DNA of 64,000 nt from Muscardinus avellanarius (GCA_963383645.1 OY726578.1:25012523-25076522); one strand, 5' to 3'; numbered from the stretch's first letter, positions 34,193 to 45,668 are shown. The notes: a model not told the origin generated them from the sequence alone. Numbers and translations: made by a program.

Positions 34193-34357
34193 CACGGAAG
34201 TGCCCGGCTGCAGGACTACGGCAGTGAGAAAGCTCAGAGACCGCTCTCCTGGACTCACAGTGATCGTCACTGGCTCCTAAAGGCAAGACAAGACACTCAG
34301 AAAACAGCAACGCCTTCACCAGCCCGCACTACAAGCCAGAAAACATTATCATCACTT

Positions 34358-34428
34358 GGACTGGGGACTGAACGCAGGGCTGCGCAGGCTGAGCAGTGCT
34401 CCCCCACTGAGACAGCCCCAGCCCACCG
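34358..34428 (-). mobile_element. ID-like SINE fragment
   Basis: 'gactggggactgaacgcagg' through 'gcccccagccc'-like sequence is a reversed tRNA/ID-type head without a B1 half. It sits in the first TOP3B intron. Confidence 0.5.
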
Positions 34429-35589
34429 CATCCTGCCAAGTCCTCTCAGCACCCGCTTTCTCCTAAGCCCTGGAGCTCGTGGGAGAGGCCTCCGCCTCAG
34501 CCCACCACGCGCTGTTCCCATTCTGCAGTCGGTTATGGCCTCCCCTGCCCAAGCACACACCAGCGGCCTCATGTCTCAAGCACCACTGGCATCTGCTAGA
34601 GCCTTCTGGGCCTGGTAGTCACCTAACACCCGCTGGCCAAGCAGAACGCCCACCTGAACCTTTTCTTTCTCTTTCTCTTTTTCGAGATGCAGGTGACTGA
34701 AGCCGGAGCCTCGAGCGTCTGGGGAGCTACATCTCCAGGATGCTGTCTCTTTGATCATCACAAATAAACAAAGGCTTGTGCTCACAGAGATGGCACCGTG
34801 GCTGTTCCTGCCCTTAAGCTCCGCCAACGTCACTCTTTCCCATCAGTCTCTAGAGTAACGCTCTAGGCCGTGGCGCCCTCTAGAACCAGGCCTGGCGTGA
34901 TGGGTCTGGCTGCTGCCGAGTCTCTGGCGCACAGCACGCACGGAATGTTTGCTGAATGAAGGAGTGAGCAGCCATGGCCCCTGCTCTCCATTCTGGGGAA
35001 GTTTGGCTTGACCAAGTCAGAGGTCCCGAGGCGAGGGACTCCTGTTTTCTCACTCAGAGGAGCCAGAGGCCAGGAGAGCTGGCAGCAGAGGGAGCCTGCC
35101 CTCTGAAGGCTTTGGGGTTTCCTGTCTCTCCCAAAGGAGGACAACAGTTGTGTTCTAGATCCTTCCCTGGTGGCTTCCCGTGTCAGTTAGCGCTGCCCGC
35201 AGTTGTGGTGTAGATGCCACGCTAGCTGGTAGGCAGTCCTGCCGCTGTCCTGCCCCAGCAGCTCCAGTGGGGATGGAGGGTCAGAGGCCAGCACTCCAGC
35301 AGCAGGACTTGGACTTGGGCCTGTGTGCTCCAGAGCCTGCGCTTCAAGCCTTTATCCGCTCCTGCCTCTGAGCACCCCAGGTGAGCAGCGTGAAGTTCCC
35401 ACATTCCTGCGGCGCTTACACCCATTCACATCTGTCTCCATGCTACTTTGCTAATTTGGAACTATCCAGCCGGTTGGGGTGGCTCCTAACCCCTTCTGAC
35501 TTTAACAGAAGCGTGTGCCATGCCTCACCCCACCAAAAAAAAAGTTTTTAAAATACTCCATAAAATTTTTCTTTTCCTTAAAAATTGGT

Positions 35590-35935
35590 GAGCCGAGCGG
35601 GGTGTGGTGGCGCACGCTTGTAATCCCAGCATTTGGGAGGCTGAGACTGGAAAATCACGGTTCACAGACAGCCTCAGCTACTTAGTGAGGCCCTCTGCAA
35701 CTCAGTGAGACCCTGTTTCAAAATAAAGAATAAAAAATAGGGCAGGGGGTGTAGCTCAGAGGTCAAATGCCCCTGGGTTCCAACCCCAGACAAAAAAAAA
35801 AAAAAAAATCTGGTGAGCCGGACATGGTGGCGCACACTTGTAATCCCCAGAATTCGGGAGGCTGAGACAGGAGGGTCGTGGTTCAAAGACAGCTTCAGCT
35901 ACTACTTAGTGAGGCCCTTTGCAACTCAGTGAGAC
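35590..35935 (+). mobile_element. Two SINEs, plus orientation
   Basis: A complete family-A B1-dID (about 35595–35807) has a poly(A) tail. It is followed directly by a second, 3'-truncated left half (about 35815–35937). Confidence 0.85.
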
Positions 35936-36185
35936 CAGCCTGCCACCGCCTCTAGCTACTGATTTGCTACTTGTCTTCCAGTCCTGGGAACAAAAGCAAG
36001 TTCCAGCAGAGCAGAGGTCTGCCATGTCCACTCTAACGGCAAGTAGTGGACGGTGAGCACACGTGCACTGAATTAAAAAGTGGAGGGATTTTACATGTAA
36101 AGTGAAGAATAACCGTGCTGGATCTCTAAAATTAATTTAAAGCTAGAAGAGAAAGCAAACACCCTGCTCCACCAGTTTGCTGACC

Positions 36186-36355
36186 CTGTACTGGGGACAG
36201 AGCCCGGGGTGCTCTACTACCGAGCTGTAACCCAGCATTTTGTTTTGTTTTGAGACAGCATCTCACTAAGTTGCCCAGGCTGGCCTGGAACCCACGCTCC
36301 TCCATCCTCAGCCTCCCGGCCGCTGAGACCACAGGTGTGCGCCACCACGCCGAGC
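36186..36355 (-). mobile_element. SINE, minus orientation
   Basis: A reversed ID head ('tactggggacagagcccggg') is followed by 'tttgagacagcatctcacta' and a reversed B1 half. Confidence 0.8.
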
Positions 36356-37688
36356 TGTTTTCATGTTCTGCTTGTGCCAGCATGTCAAAGTCTCAGAAGT
36401 TTTACATCTCCACTCCTGCCCTTCAAACCTACGGCCTAAGCTTTTCTGATAAACAATGAACAGACCAGCGGGTTCGTCCAGAGAGAAGCACTCTGCGGTG
36501 GTGTCTTTTGGGGGCTGCCTCACTGATCCAGGAAAAGCAGGTGCTGGTCAGTCCAGGCAGAGGCACGCCGACAATGCCTGATGCTGAGGCCCTGACTCGT
36601 TAGGCTGGGCAACCGAAACTCGTGCCGGATACACACCACATCAGCAGCTTTGGCTTTAAGGAAATACAAGTTCCGGTTCGGCATTTTATACTTCACGCTG
36701 CAGGAGGGCTTTGTGATGTTCTGAGTATCACTGTTTCATTGGGAAACAATTGCTTCTGTTGAGGGGAGGAATCGTAGACTCCTGGTGAAGGGCCTTGGGA
36801 GGCATCTGGTCCAACCATCACAAGGGAGAACTAAGTCTCAGAGAGTGATGTCCCTGTACTCAGGCTTCCTACTGCCGGCCCAGCCCACCTTCGTTAACTG
36901 CACCAGCCTCCACCTCCTAAAAGCTTTCTTCTCGTGACAGCGGTGGACTTCCCGTGATTAGTCTTGGGCCTGTTATTTTTCCATGAAGGTCCCACTTCAA
37001 AATGGACCTTCGAGAAAAACTTCACGTACATGTCTTCATGCTTTTCACGTAGGGACGGTATTCTTTACTTACGTTTCTGCTTTCCAAGAAAGCTTAAATA
37101 TGTGAAAACGGCCAGAAACAGGTTCCTTATGGTATCCTACATGATACCTCAAGTCCAGTCTTGTTCCCTGCCAAAGCTCGGAGATGTCAGCTCGTCCTAT
37201 CCCAAAAGGGAGGTGATCAGTGCTAACTGGGTGTTGAGAGCAACACCCGAACTAGAACCGCAGTGAGGAGGAGGAAGGTGAATTAAAAAGGGAGACGCAG
37301 CTGGGTTCTTAGTATTCTGTCGACTCTGGCCAGCGACACAGCATGGGTAATCACGTCTGTGTCCTGGAACCCGTGGTCCGAGCTTGGGCCCAAGACACTG
37401 AGTTCTAGCACCTCCCACTTTACCAAGTACCTACCAGATCAGGAGCGGAGCCTTCCTTATGCCCCTCCTCTGTACTACGACAAGCTAGAAACACTCAGCA
37501 AGCTTAAAAGGCGGCGTTGTACTGTTCTGACAGCGCGAGTACAACTCAGGCTAGTGTCAGGTGACCTTGGTAAGGGAATCCCGGTGTTCTCCAAGAAGAG
37601 CTGGCCTCTCACGGTCCCGCTCCGCAGGGCCACGGGAGGAGGAGGCACGAGGAGGCCATCCATCACCCTCCCTTTCACCCTGAGACAA

Positions 37689-37775
37689 TGGCGTGTGTGT
37701 GTGTGCGTGCGTGTGTGAGTGTGTTATGTGTGTGTGCGTGTGTGAGTGTGTATGTGTGTGTGTTCTGATGCAGGG
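37689..37775. repeat. (GT)n microsatellite ending in TTCTGATGCAGGG
   Basis: Imperfect GT/GC/GA-T alternation of about 75 bp, then TTCTGATGCAGGG. The same 13-mer follows the (GT)n array at 38437–38520. Confidence 0.9.
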
Positions 37776-37779
37776 CGTC

Positions 37780-38170
37780 GCTGCAGCGCGGCTCCCTCCA
37801 GACCCGGGCCAGCATGCCCGCCACCCGGGAGCCTCCCGCGAGCGCGGGCGGAGGCAAAGGCGGCGGGAACGCAGAGCCCGGCCGGGGTCCCCCCACGTCC
37901 GAGCCGGCTCGGGGGTCTGCGCCCGGCCCGCTTCCCAGCAGCCCCCGCGCGCCCGCACCTGGCTCACCAGCCGCCGGGCCGCAGCTCGCACCCCGCACCC
38001 CGCCCACGGCTCCAGCGGACCCTGCTTCCGGTCCGGACTCTGCTTCCGGTTGCGCACGGAGCGCCGCCGCCTGCCCTCCGGTCCCCGCACGTCCCCGTCC
38101 GTTCCAGGGTTCCGCGGCGCGCGCGTTCCGGGGCGGTGAGGGTCCTGGGGGGGCGCGGGTGGGGTCTGCA
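37780..38170 (-). promoter_or_regulatory. TOP3B: CpG island, probable TOP3B promoter and non-coding exon 1
   Basis: A sharply bounded CpG-dense block lies upstream of the TOP3B coding start. Two minus-strand donors are possible near 37.96 kb: CCAG followed by GTGCGG, and GCTG followed by GTGAGC. GGAAG-type (ETS-like) motifs occur at 38.02–38.05 kb, seen as CTTCCGG on the plus strand. Assignment to TOP3B is by position and orientation. Confidence 0.65.
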
Positions 38171-38436
38171 GGGTCCCTAACTCGCCCCACAGCGAGGATC
38201 CCCCTGCCTTCCATCCAGGAAGACAATGAGGACGATTAGCATTACGATTATGAAAATATATGCACTATCAATAATAAAAACTGTAAACTACAGGTGTATG
38301 TGTAACAGTCTTCTTTCAATGCGATAAACACTTGTAAAAGGAATGATCAGTGTTAAATGTATTTTCAAGAAGAATAAAAATAACTGTTAAGGCATTACAA
38401 TTAAAGAAAATTTAAATAAATTTATGACTCTATTTG

Positions 38437-38474
38437 GTGTGTGCGTGTGTGTGTGTGTGTGTGTGCGTGCGTGC

Positions 38475-38506
<32 letters not shown>

Positions 38507-38520
38507 ATTCTGATGCAGGG
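38437..38520. repeat. (GT)n microsatellite ending in TTCTGATGCAGGG
   Basis: About 70 bp of near-perfect GT/GC alternation followed by the same TTCTGATGCAGGG string as at 37763–37775, in the same orientation. Confidence 0.92.
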
Positions 38521-40024
38521 CCCCATGGTGGTTGGCCAGCTTAAGACCAGCAGGTTGCAGACCCCCCCTAGCATGTGGCTAACGAGCTCTGCTGAGACAG
38601 CGCCCAGAGCTAGTCGGAGCCTCCAGCTCCTGGGTGAAACCCAGCTCCAGCGTCCTCAGGACCCCGTGGGTGTGATGTGCATGTGTATCTCCTGCACAGC
38701 TCCTGGGCAGACATGCGGGTACCACCGCTCACCCCACTGTGCCAGGGGGTCCAAGAGGAACAGGTCTGACTTGAAGGGCCCCTCGGAAAAGAGCGATCGC
38801 ATCCCCACTGATTCCCACTGCCACCTCGGTCCTCTCCCTGCCCCTCTCCTGGCCAGGGCCTGGGGCCTGTGTGCCTGGACCGCCATTGACGGGAGCCAAA
38901 ATGGGAGCATGGCCGAGGCCCGAGACCCTTCACTCTTGACTCGCTCCAAGCCCAGGGTCAAATCCTGCGTCCTCAGCTCAGATCTCCAGCGGCAGGAGAG
39001 GGGGCGCTGAGAGGCTGAGAGCAGCAGGGGCCTTGGGCCACCCGGATCCAGCTCAGCCCGCCCATCCCCACTCTCGCGGGGCTTTCCCTGCCTCATGTGG
39101 GCTCTCGGTCAGTCCTCGCGCCTCACACACCTGTGCCCTGATCCCTGGAAGACAACACGCCCCCCTTGACACCCTTGATTAAGCAAGCACAAACCACAGA
39201 CCCACCTGTTGCCCGTTCATACCCCAAATTGATTTGAGGGTGTTGAGCTCAGGGGCATTCGACCTCTAAGCTGCACCCCCGACCCTTTTTACAAGTTTTG
39301 AGACAGGGTCTCCCTCAGTTGCAAAGGCCCTCGCTAAGTTGCGGAGGCCGGCTGGGAGCCTGTGATGCTCCCGCGTTCTGGGATCACACGCCTGCGCCAC
39401 CACGCCTGGCGTGCGGTGCAGGTTCTTACCAAGGCGTTCAACACACTTCCATGTTTTACTAGGCTGACCTGATTAACGGGCCCTCGCCAGCGCGGTCAGT
39501 CAACAGGAGGTTTGGTGGGACGCCCAAATGGCAGATGGGCCCGAGTCTCTGGACCGTGGCAGAGGGAGAGGAGGCAGGTCACGGCCACTGCTGGGGCTTG
39601 CGAGGGGACGGAGGGCCCGCCTTCCAGGGCCCACACACTTTCTGCCAAGTGAAGCAGGTCCCCACCCCGTGGGGGACATTCCTCTCTCCCTGGCTCGCTG
39701 GCATTTACTTTTGGAGAGGATGCTCATTCCTGTGGGCCAGCTTCCTGGGGGGGTTCAGGTCATGCTCCTGCTGGGACCTGAGCCCCCCGGCAGGCCCTTG
39801 AGCTTCTAGCAGGTGCTTCCTGCCCGGTGCTTCCTCAGGGCCAGGCCAGAGCCGCAAGGGCCCTCGGGGGCCCTTCCTGGAACAGTCACCGAAACCCAAG
39901 AGAGCCCAGGATGGTGGCGAGCAGGACCCGGGCGCCAGGGCCCCTCCCCTCAGAGCAGGAAGGAGTGCGCTCCCGACCACAGGGCAGGGAGCAGTGGCCG
40001 TGGGAGGCAGAGCTCGGGGTCACC
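38521..40024. other. Intergenic sequence upstream of VPREB1
   Basis: Mostly unique sequence with one diverged reversed SINE (about 39225–39412). No coding gene recognised. The last few hundred bases should include the VPREB1 promoter; no TATA box could be assigned with confidence. Confidence 0.5.
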
Positions 40025-40575
40025 ATGTCCTGGCCCGCTGTCCTGCTCGTGCTGTTGGCCCACGGCCCAGGTGAGGGGACTCCGGAGCCCTCGCCCAGCC
40101 CTTCTCTTGCCCTGCCCTGACCCCGCGCCCACCTGCTTCCCCAGGCGGAGGCCCTCAGCCTGTCCTGCATCAGCCGCCATCCGGGTCCTCGTCCCTCGGA
40201 ACCACGACCCGCCTCCCCTGCACCCTGAGCAGCGCCCACAACGTCGGCGTGTACAGCATCTACTGGTTCCAGCTCCGGCCGGGCCACCCTCCCAGGTTCC
40301 TGCTGAGATACTTTTCCCACGCGGACCAGCACCAGGGCCCCGGGGTCCCCCTTCGCTTCTCTGGATCCAAAGACGTGGCCAGGAACCGGGGGTATTTGAG
40401 CATCTCTGAGCTGCAGCCGGAGGACGAGGCTGTGTATTACTGTGCTACGGGGCCCGGGGCTTGGCGAGGAGAAAGGAGATGGCGAGGGAGAGAGGCCAGG
40501 AGTGAAGGACCCACTGCTTCGGGGTCCCAGGCACCGCAGGACAGGCCTCCTGACCTGAAGATGCGGCTGGGCTGA
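40025..40575 (+). CDS. VPREB1: VPREB1, surrogate light chain V-like subunit
   Basis: Two exons: 40025–40070 (signal peptide, MSWPAVLLVL...) and 40145–40575, with GT–AG at 40071 and 40144, 477 nt, 158 residues (human VPREB1 has 145). VpreB is the V-domain half of the surrogate light chain, pairing with lambda-5 and the mu heavy chain in the pre-B-cell receptor (family knowledge). The V domain shows GGGPQPVLHQPP, a first Cys in RLPCTL, YWFQLRPGHPPRFLLRYFS, FSGSKDVARNRGYLS and the second Cys in DEAVYYCA. As expected for VpreB, there is no recombination signal after YYC; the frame continues into a non-Ig tail. That tail is Arg-rich (WRGERRWRGREAR) and longer than the Glu-rich human tail. Identity secure; the exact C-terminus deserves checking. 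Confidence 0.96.
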
Positions 40576-40683
40576 GAGGAGGTGGGGAGGGACTGGAAGC
40601 AGCAGGGCATGGGGCCGGGTGGGGGCAGAGCTTCTCCCTGTCTGGAAGTGGGGCTGGGAGCCCACTGCAGGCTGGATTACAGG

Positions 40684-40689
40684 ATTAAA
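40684..40689 (+). terminator. VPREB1: VPREB1 poly(A) signal (ATTAAA)
   Basis: ATTAAA about 110 nt after the VPREB1 stop codon, in sense orientation, followed by a GT-rich stretch within 40 nt. Confidence 0.65.
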
Positions 40690-40823
40690 GCTGTCTGTGC
40701 CTTTGCAAGTTGTTTTGGTCAGATTGGTGTCACAGTGCAAAATCACGGGATGAAACGGACCCATCCCAGCCTGCTTGGCTCAGGCCTTGTGGACAGCGCT
40801 CCCTGAGCCCCTACTGCGTGTGT

Positions 40824-40869
<46 letters not shown>

Positions 40870-42986
40870 CAGGACCAGAATGTAGGGCACTACATCCAAG
40901 CCCCAGCCCCAGCCCTTTTTTTGTTGTTGTTAAATAAGTTCTTGCTAAATTGCTGAAGCTGGCCTGCAGCCTGAAATCCTCTTGTCTCAGCCCCAGCCCC
41001 ACCCATTTTATTATTCATTTTTTGAAATAAGATCTTGCTAGTGGGTATGGTGGCACACTCTTGTAATCCCAGTACTTGAGAGGCTGAGACAGGAGGATCA
41101 CAGGTTCGCGGCGAGCCTCAGCTACCTAGTGAGGGCTTTCACAACTTAGTGAGACTCTGTTTCAAAAAATAAAGAATAAGGCCGGGCGTGGTGGCGCACG
41201 TTCGTAATTCCTTCACTTGGGAGGTGGAGACAGGAGGATCGCGCAGGTTCAAAGTCAGCCTCCCTGGCTTAAGAGACCCTGTTTCCAAATAAAAATAATA
41301 TAAAATAGGTCTGAGAGTATAGCTCGGAGGTAGAAGGGTTTCCAGGAACCCCAGTACCACCAAAAAAATAAATGAATAAAATAAATACATAATTAGGGCT
41401 GGGGTGTAGTTCAGAGGTAAAATGCCCCTGAATTCAATTCCCAGTACAAAAAAAAAAAAAAAGAGGAATAAGGTCTTGCTAAATGTCTGAGGCTGGTCTT
41501 GAACATGCAATCCTCTTGTCTCAACCTCCCAAGTACTAGAATCCCAGGCCCGTGCTGCCACACTCAGCTGAGCCCTACTCTTGAGACTCTTGGGGGTCAG
41601 AGGGGGGCATATTTGCCCCGGACACGGCCTCTCTTGCTACCGGCTTATGCCCAGGGCTTATAGGATCAAAACGTCAAGAAAACACGGTTGCTGGGAGGAG
41701 CGGCACACGTGCAGGTCCAGCACGGCTCCCACCACGGCTCTCTGGACACTCGGGGGCTGGGGATCTTTGCTGTGGGCTGGCCCATGTCATCGCAGCTGCT
41801 AAGCCTACCAGATGTCCTCTCTGCATTTGTGACAACCCCACATTTCTCTGGACATTGCTTAGTGGCCTCAGAATCGCCCCCCGGCTGGCTGAAGGTCTTC
41901 CGTCCCTCACAGGGCAGGGGCAGGGCCCACAGGCCTCTCCGTAAAGGCCGGATGGTAGCCGTCTTTGCCTCTCGGGCGCCGGCTGTCCCTGTGGTGACCA
42001 TTCAGCTCTGCCCTGGGAAGCTTCCCACGCTGCGGATGAACCGGTAGATGTGGCTGTGGCCTGTTGAGCTTGACTCAGGGACACCGGTGGGGCTGGGCTG
42101 GATGGCACTGGGCCCGGGGTGCCGGCCCCTGCTCTAGGGGACACTAGCTCCTGACTCCAGGTTTCCGTCAGCCACTCTTGGTGGCCACTGAGGTCCTCCT
42201 TAACTCCGCCTGTCTGGTGACACTGGGGGTCCTGCCCGGCCCATGGAGGACCCAGAGGCACGGGGCTTAGTCTCGTGGATGAACGGGGAGCAGGAGGGTC
42301 CCCGCCTCCCCGGTCCACAGCCTGGCACCCCAAGCTCCTAGGAGGTGGGTCAGAATGTGCCCTGCAGAGAGGGAGCCTGTGCAGAGGGTGCCCACACAGT
42401 GGATGGGACGTGCCTCCTGGTAGAGAGTTGCCAGGAGAGTCAATTCCTGTGTGACCCCAAACTTGGCTAAAAATGTCCACTTACCAGTGCTAAGATACAC
42501 CCAGGGACCCCCCTACCCAGGGAGGTGGACGCAGGTCAGCACCAGCCCTTCCTCCTGGAGGAAGTGAGTTTGTCTTGTGTAACCATGTTCTCAGCCCATG
42601 TCCCTCTGGGGACGTGCTCAGCCGACCTCTGCACGCTTCCAGCTCCAACACGCTCCGCCGCCCCCGGTGGCCTTGGGACCTGGGGAACAGGGGCCGAGTG
42701 TGCCCCACCACGGGCCCCAGGGGCCAGGCCAGGCAGGCAGCTGTGCTGGGAAGCAGTTGAACCCCGATCCCGGCCGCAGCAGGGCAGTTGGCAGGTGTCC
42801 TGGGAAGACCCCCAGGGGTACCTGAGGGGGCCGGGCTGGGGCGGGGACCAGTGCCAGTCCAGGGTGAGGACGTGCACTATTCACAGTGTGCATTGGGGAG
42901 GCCGTGGCCAGCAAAGGGTCCTGGGCACCTCTCCAGGTAGCACACCCCACCAGCGGGGCAAGAGGGGCCTTTGACCCCAAGAGTAG
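40690..42986. other. VPREB1–IGLL1 intergenic region
   Basis: Contains a (GT)n microsatellite (about 40817–40867), a run of SINEs (40866–41575) and then about 1.4 kb of largely unique sequence leading to IGLL1. The IGLL1 promoter should be in the last few hundred bases. In mouse this interval and its flanks carry B-lineage control elements; I cannot locate such sites from sequence alone. Confidence 0.5.
40866..41575. mobile_element. SINE cluster between VPREB1 and IGLL1
   Basis: A reversed fragment (about 40866–41000) and a plus-strand family-A left half (41035–41178) are followed by a family-B element (about 41181–41371). The family-A right half resumes at 41395–41460 and a reversed fragment ends the block (41468–41575). 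The family-B copy appears inserted in the linker of the family-A copy. Confidence 0.82.
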
Positions 42987-45590
42987 ATGACACCCCAGAC
43001 AGGCCAGGCGGGCCACAAGGTCCCTGGGGGGCAGGGCCCCAGCTCCAGGCCACGTGGGGCCCTGCTACTGCTGTTGGGCCTGGCCATGGGCACCCACTGC
43101 CTGCTGCCCCCCAAGGCAGCACCAAGGGGCAGGAGCCGGAGCCCCAGAGCTGGGCCAGGAAGCAGCCATTCCCGCCTGCGGAGCCCGTGGGGCAGGTAAA
43201 GGGCGGCAGGACTGGGGTGTGGGCTCCCTGGGGCTGAGCGAGGAATGCATGGATGGATGGGTGGATGGATGGATGGATGGATGGACTCATGGATGGATGA
43301 ATGAATAGGTGTATTCAGGCTTGACTAAGCAGATGGACAGAGAGATAAATTAATAGAAAGACAGACTGATGAATGGATAAATGAATGGATGGATGGATGA
43401 ATGGATGGACAGACTGATGAATGCATGAACGTGTGAATTCAGGTGTGAATAAATAGATGGATAGACAGATACATGGATGGAGAGATAGACTGATGGACGA
43501 TGAACAGACAAACGGATGGATGGAGAGATGAACGGGGAAAGTGGGCTGGGAAGTCAGCGGGCACCAGGGAGGAGGCGGGACCAGGCTGCACGTCCTTGAG
43601 TAGACACGGAAGCAGAGGCGTGTCCCTGAGGGAGACCTTGCGTCAGGACACCGCAGTGCCTGGGCCCAGGGAAGAAGCCCTGGCCGGACCGAGGGAAACT
43701 TGTGGGGCGGAGACTCTGAGGCCCTGCAGTGGCCAGCGCAGGCCTCCCTGCCGCAGCCCAGCCACCGAGAAGACAGGTCGCTCAGGGACTTGAGCACCAT
43801 GGTGCCCAGCATGGCCGTCTATATTGACAGTCCTAGAGACCGGGAGGTGGTGGGGGACTCCTCGGCCCCGCGACACCCTCCTGGGACGAGGGCGCAGGCC
43901 CCGGGGAGCTGTGCCCACCTCCCTCCACTGCGGACGCAGCCCACTCACGCCTGTCATGCCCAGCAGGCTCCTGCTCCTGCCCGGCCCCCAGGGGGCAGGC
44001 CCCCGGTGCCAGCCCCGCGGGCTCTGGTCTGAGCCTCAGTCGCCGTGGTTTGTCTTCGGCAGCGGAACCCAGCTCAGGGTCCTAGGTGAGTCCTTTCCCA
44101 GCCTGCCCCGCCCCTGCGCTGTTTCAGGAGAGCCCACAGGCTCTTTTTCTGGGGTTTCTTTCCCTCTCCCTCCCCAGCTGTAAATGCTGACTCCTTGTCT
44201 TTCCCCATGGAGCATGGGGGATGGTGATCTTGGGGTAGCCACAGGGAGGCCCCCCACAGCAGGAGGGCCATGGGAGGTGACCTGGGAACCTGGGCTGGGT
44301 TAGTCAGGGAGAGGGCTCCATCCCGTCTTCTAGGGCAGGCGCCCAAGTGGGGGCAAGGGACCAGTGTCTTCTGAGGAACACGGGGCCCAGAGAGGGCCCG
44401 TGAGCCCCAGCGTCTGGGCTGAGCGGCAGGTGCCCCCCCAGCTGGGAAGGCCACACAAGAGGCCCCGGGACCTTGCAGGGCTGGATCTCAGCCCCTGGGC
44501 ACTCAGGAGGCTGCCCCAAGTGGAGGCCAGGAGAGGCAGAGCGAGGCTCCGGCTCACTCCGGGCCGCAGCTCTCTGGCCCTCTGCTGGACCACAAGGACA
44601 TGGACACGAGGTGGGTCAGACCAGGCCAGGTGAGCGGAGCCTGGCTCTCCCAGGGTGGTCATCAAGAGGAGGGTCCCCAGGGCAGAGACTCTTCTGTCCC
44701 TGGAGCCCCTGTCCTCTGGGGCCTGTGTCCCTGTGTGCACGGGCCAACCGCTCACCTTTTCTAAAGGGCATCTTAGACTCAGATGATTAGGAATGGGGCA
44801 CAGGGGTTCAAGAGCTGCCCAAACTTAGCTGAGGCCAAGAGTGTGGTGACGGAGCAGCTGGGGTCAGGGAGACAGCAGGGGTCAGAGGCCCCAGGGCCTG
44901 TCTGGCGGGACCCACTGCTCGCTGGCAGAGCGGATGCCCTGATGGTGCAGTGCCTGCTCTCTGAGGGAACAGGAGCCTCCAGGTCCCCCACATCGAGGGC
45001 ACAGGCTCGGGGTCTCCCCAGGCCAGCTGGGAGGGAGCCCCCGTCCACAGGGGGAGCTCTGGGCATGGGAGGGATGACCGGAGGTGGGGCCTGTGCAGGG
45101 TGAGAGTCCAAAGTCAGACTCCAGAGCCAGGGAGAAGGGAGCACGGCCCGCACTGGACAGAGGGGAAACCGCGCGGCAGGGGCTGGAGTGCATGGGGGCC
45201 GGGCTGTGAGTGGCCGGGGCTCCCAGCACCTGGGCTCTGCTCTGGTGACTCAGCCCCCCAACCCACCCAGGTCAGCCCACGGCCGCCCCCTCGGTCACTC
45301 TGTTCCCGCCATCGGCTGAGGAGCTCCTGGTCAACAAGGCCACCCTGGTGTGTCTGGTGAGCGACTTCTATCCGGGAGCCGTGACGGTGACCTGGAAAGC
45401 AGACGGCTCCCCCGTCACCCAGGGCGTGGAGACCACCAAGCCCGCCAAGCAGAGTAACAGCAAGTATGTGGCCAGCAGCTACCTGAGCCTGACGCCCGCC
45501 CAGTGGAGAGCTCGCGGGAGCTTCAGCTGCCAGGTCACGCACGAAGGCTGCACCCTGGAGAAGAGCGTGGCCCCTGCAGAGTGCGCCTAG
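42987..45590 (+). CDS. IGLL1: IGLL1 (lambda-5), surrogate light chain J–C-like subunit
   Basis: Three exons: 42987–43195, 43967–44085 and 45271–45590, giving 648 nt, 215 residues (human 213). A TAG stops the frame immediately before the ATG. Exon 1 encodes MTPQTGQAG, a hydrophobic [10 protein letters not shown] signal and an Arg-rich unique region (about 46–70). Exon 2 is J-like, with [10 protein letters not shown] on a longer non-Ig leader, and no recombination signal precedes it. Exon 3 is a lambda constant domain ([42 protein letters not shown], ending APAECA, with the Cys that links to mu heavy chain). The exon 2 acceptor is tandem (CAGCAG); the second AG was chosen because it gives WGR-LLLL, matching human WGR-FLLQ. 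The name IGLL1 rather than IGLL5 rests on the adjacent VPREB1 and the exon 1 match. Confidence 0.95.
43236..43535. repeat. Imperfect (ATGG)n tetranucleotide array in IGLL1 intron 1
   Basis: ATGG/ATGA/ATAG repeats run for about 300 bp, with interruptions such as 'gtgtattcaggcttgacta'. Minus-strand frames through it read as runs like HPSIHPSIH and are not genes. Confidence 0.9.
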
Positions 45591-45662
45591 GCCCGGTTCT
45601 CACCCGCCCGGGAGGGGTCTCCCCACCCGCCAGCCCAGCCCTCTCCCTGGACTCAGAAACTC

Positions 45663-45668
45663 AATAAA
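45663..45668 (+). terminator. IGLL1: IGLL1 poly(A) signal (AATAAA)
   Basis: AATAAA 73 nt after the IGLL1 stop, in the position typical of Ig lambda constant genes. Confidence 0.88.

Larger units (their letters stand above)
34208..37780 (-). other. TOP3B: First (5' UTR) intron of TOP3B, inferred
   Basis: The coding-start exon has an upstream acceptor (CTGCAG) at 34208, so a non-coding exon lies further upstream. Candidate donors sit in the CpG island near 37.96 kb. Apart from SINEs at 35590–35935 and 36186–36355 I see no gene. The stretch 36.6–37.4 kb is non-repetitive and unassigned. Confidence 0.55.

Noticed and set aside
40731..40737. CACAGTG heptamer downstream of VPREB1 as a recombination signal
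   Set aside because: It lies about 150 bp past the stop codon, not next to YYC. Neither a 12- nor a 23-bp spacer leads to an acceptable nonamer.
43315..43812. 165-codon minus-strand open frame rich in HPSIH/SIHQS
   Set aside because: Translation of the (ATGG)n array in IGLL1 intron 1.
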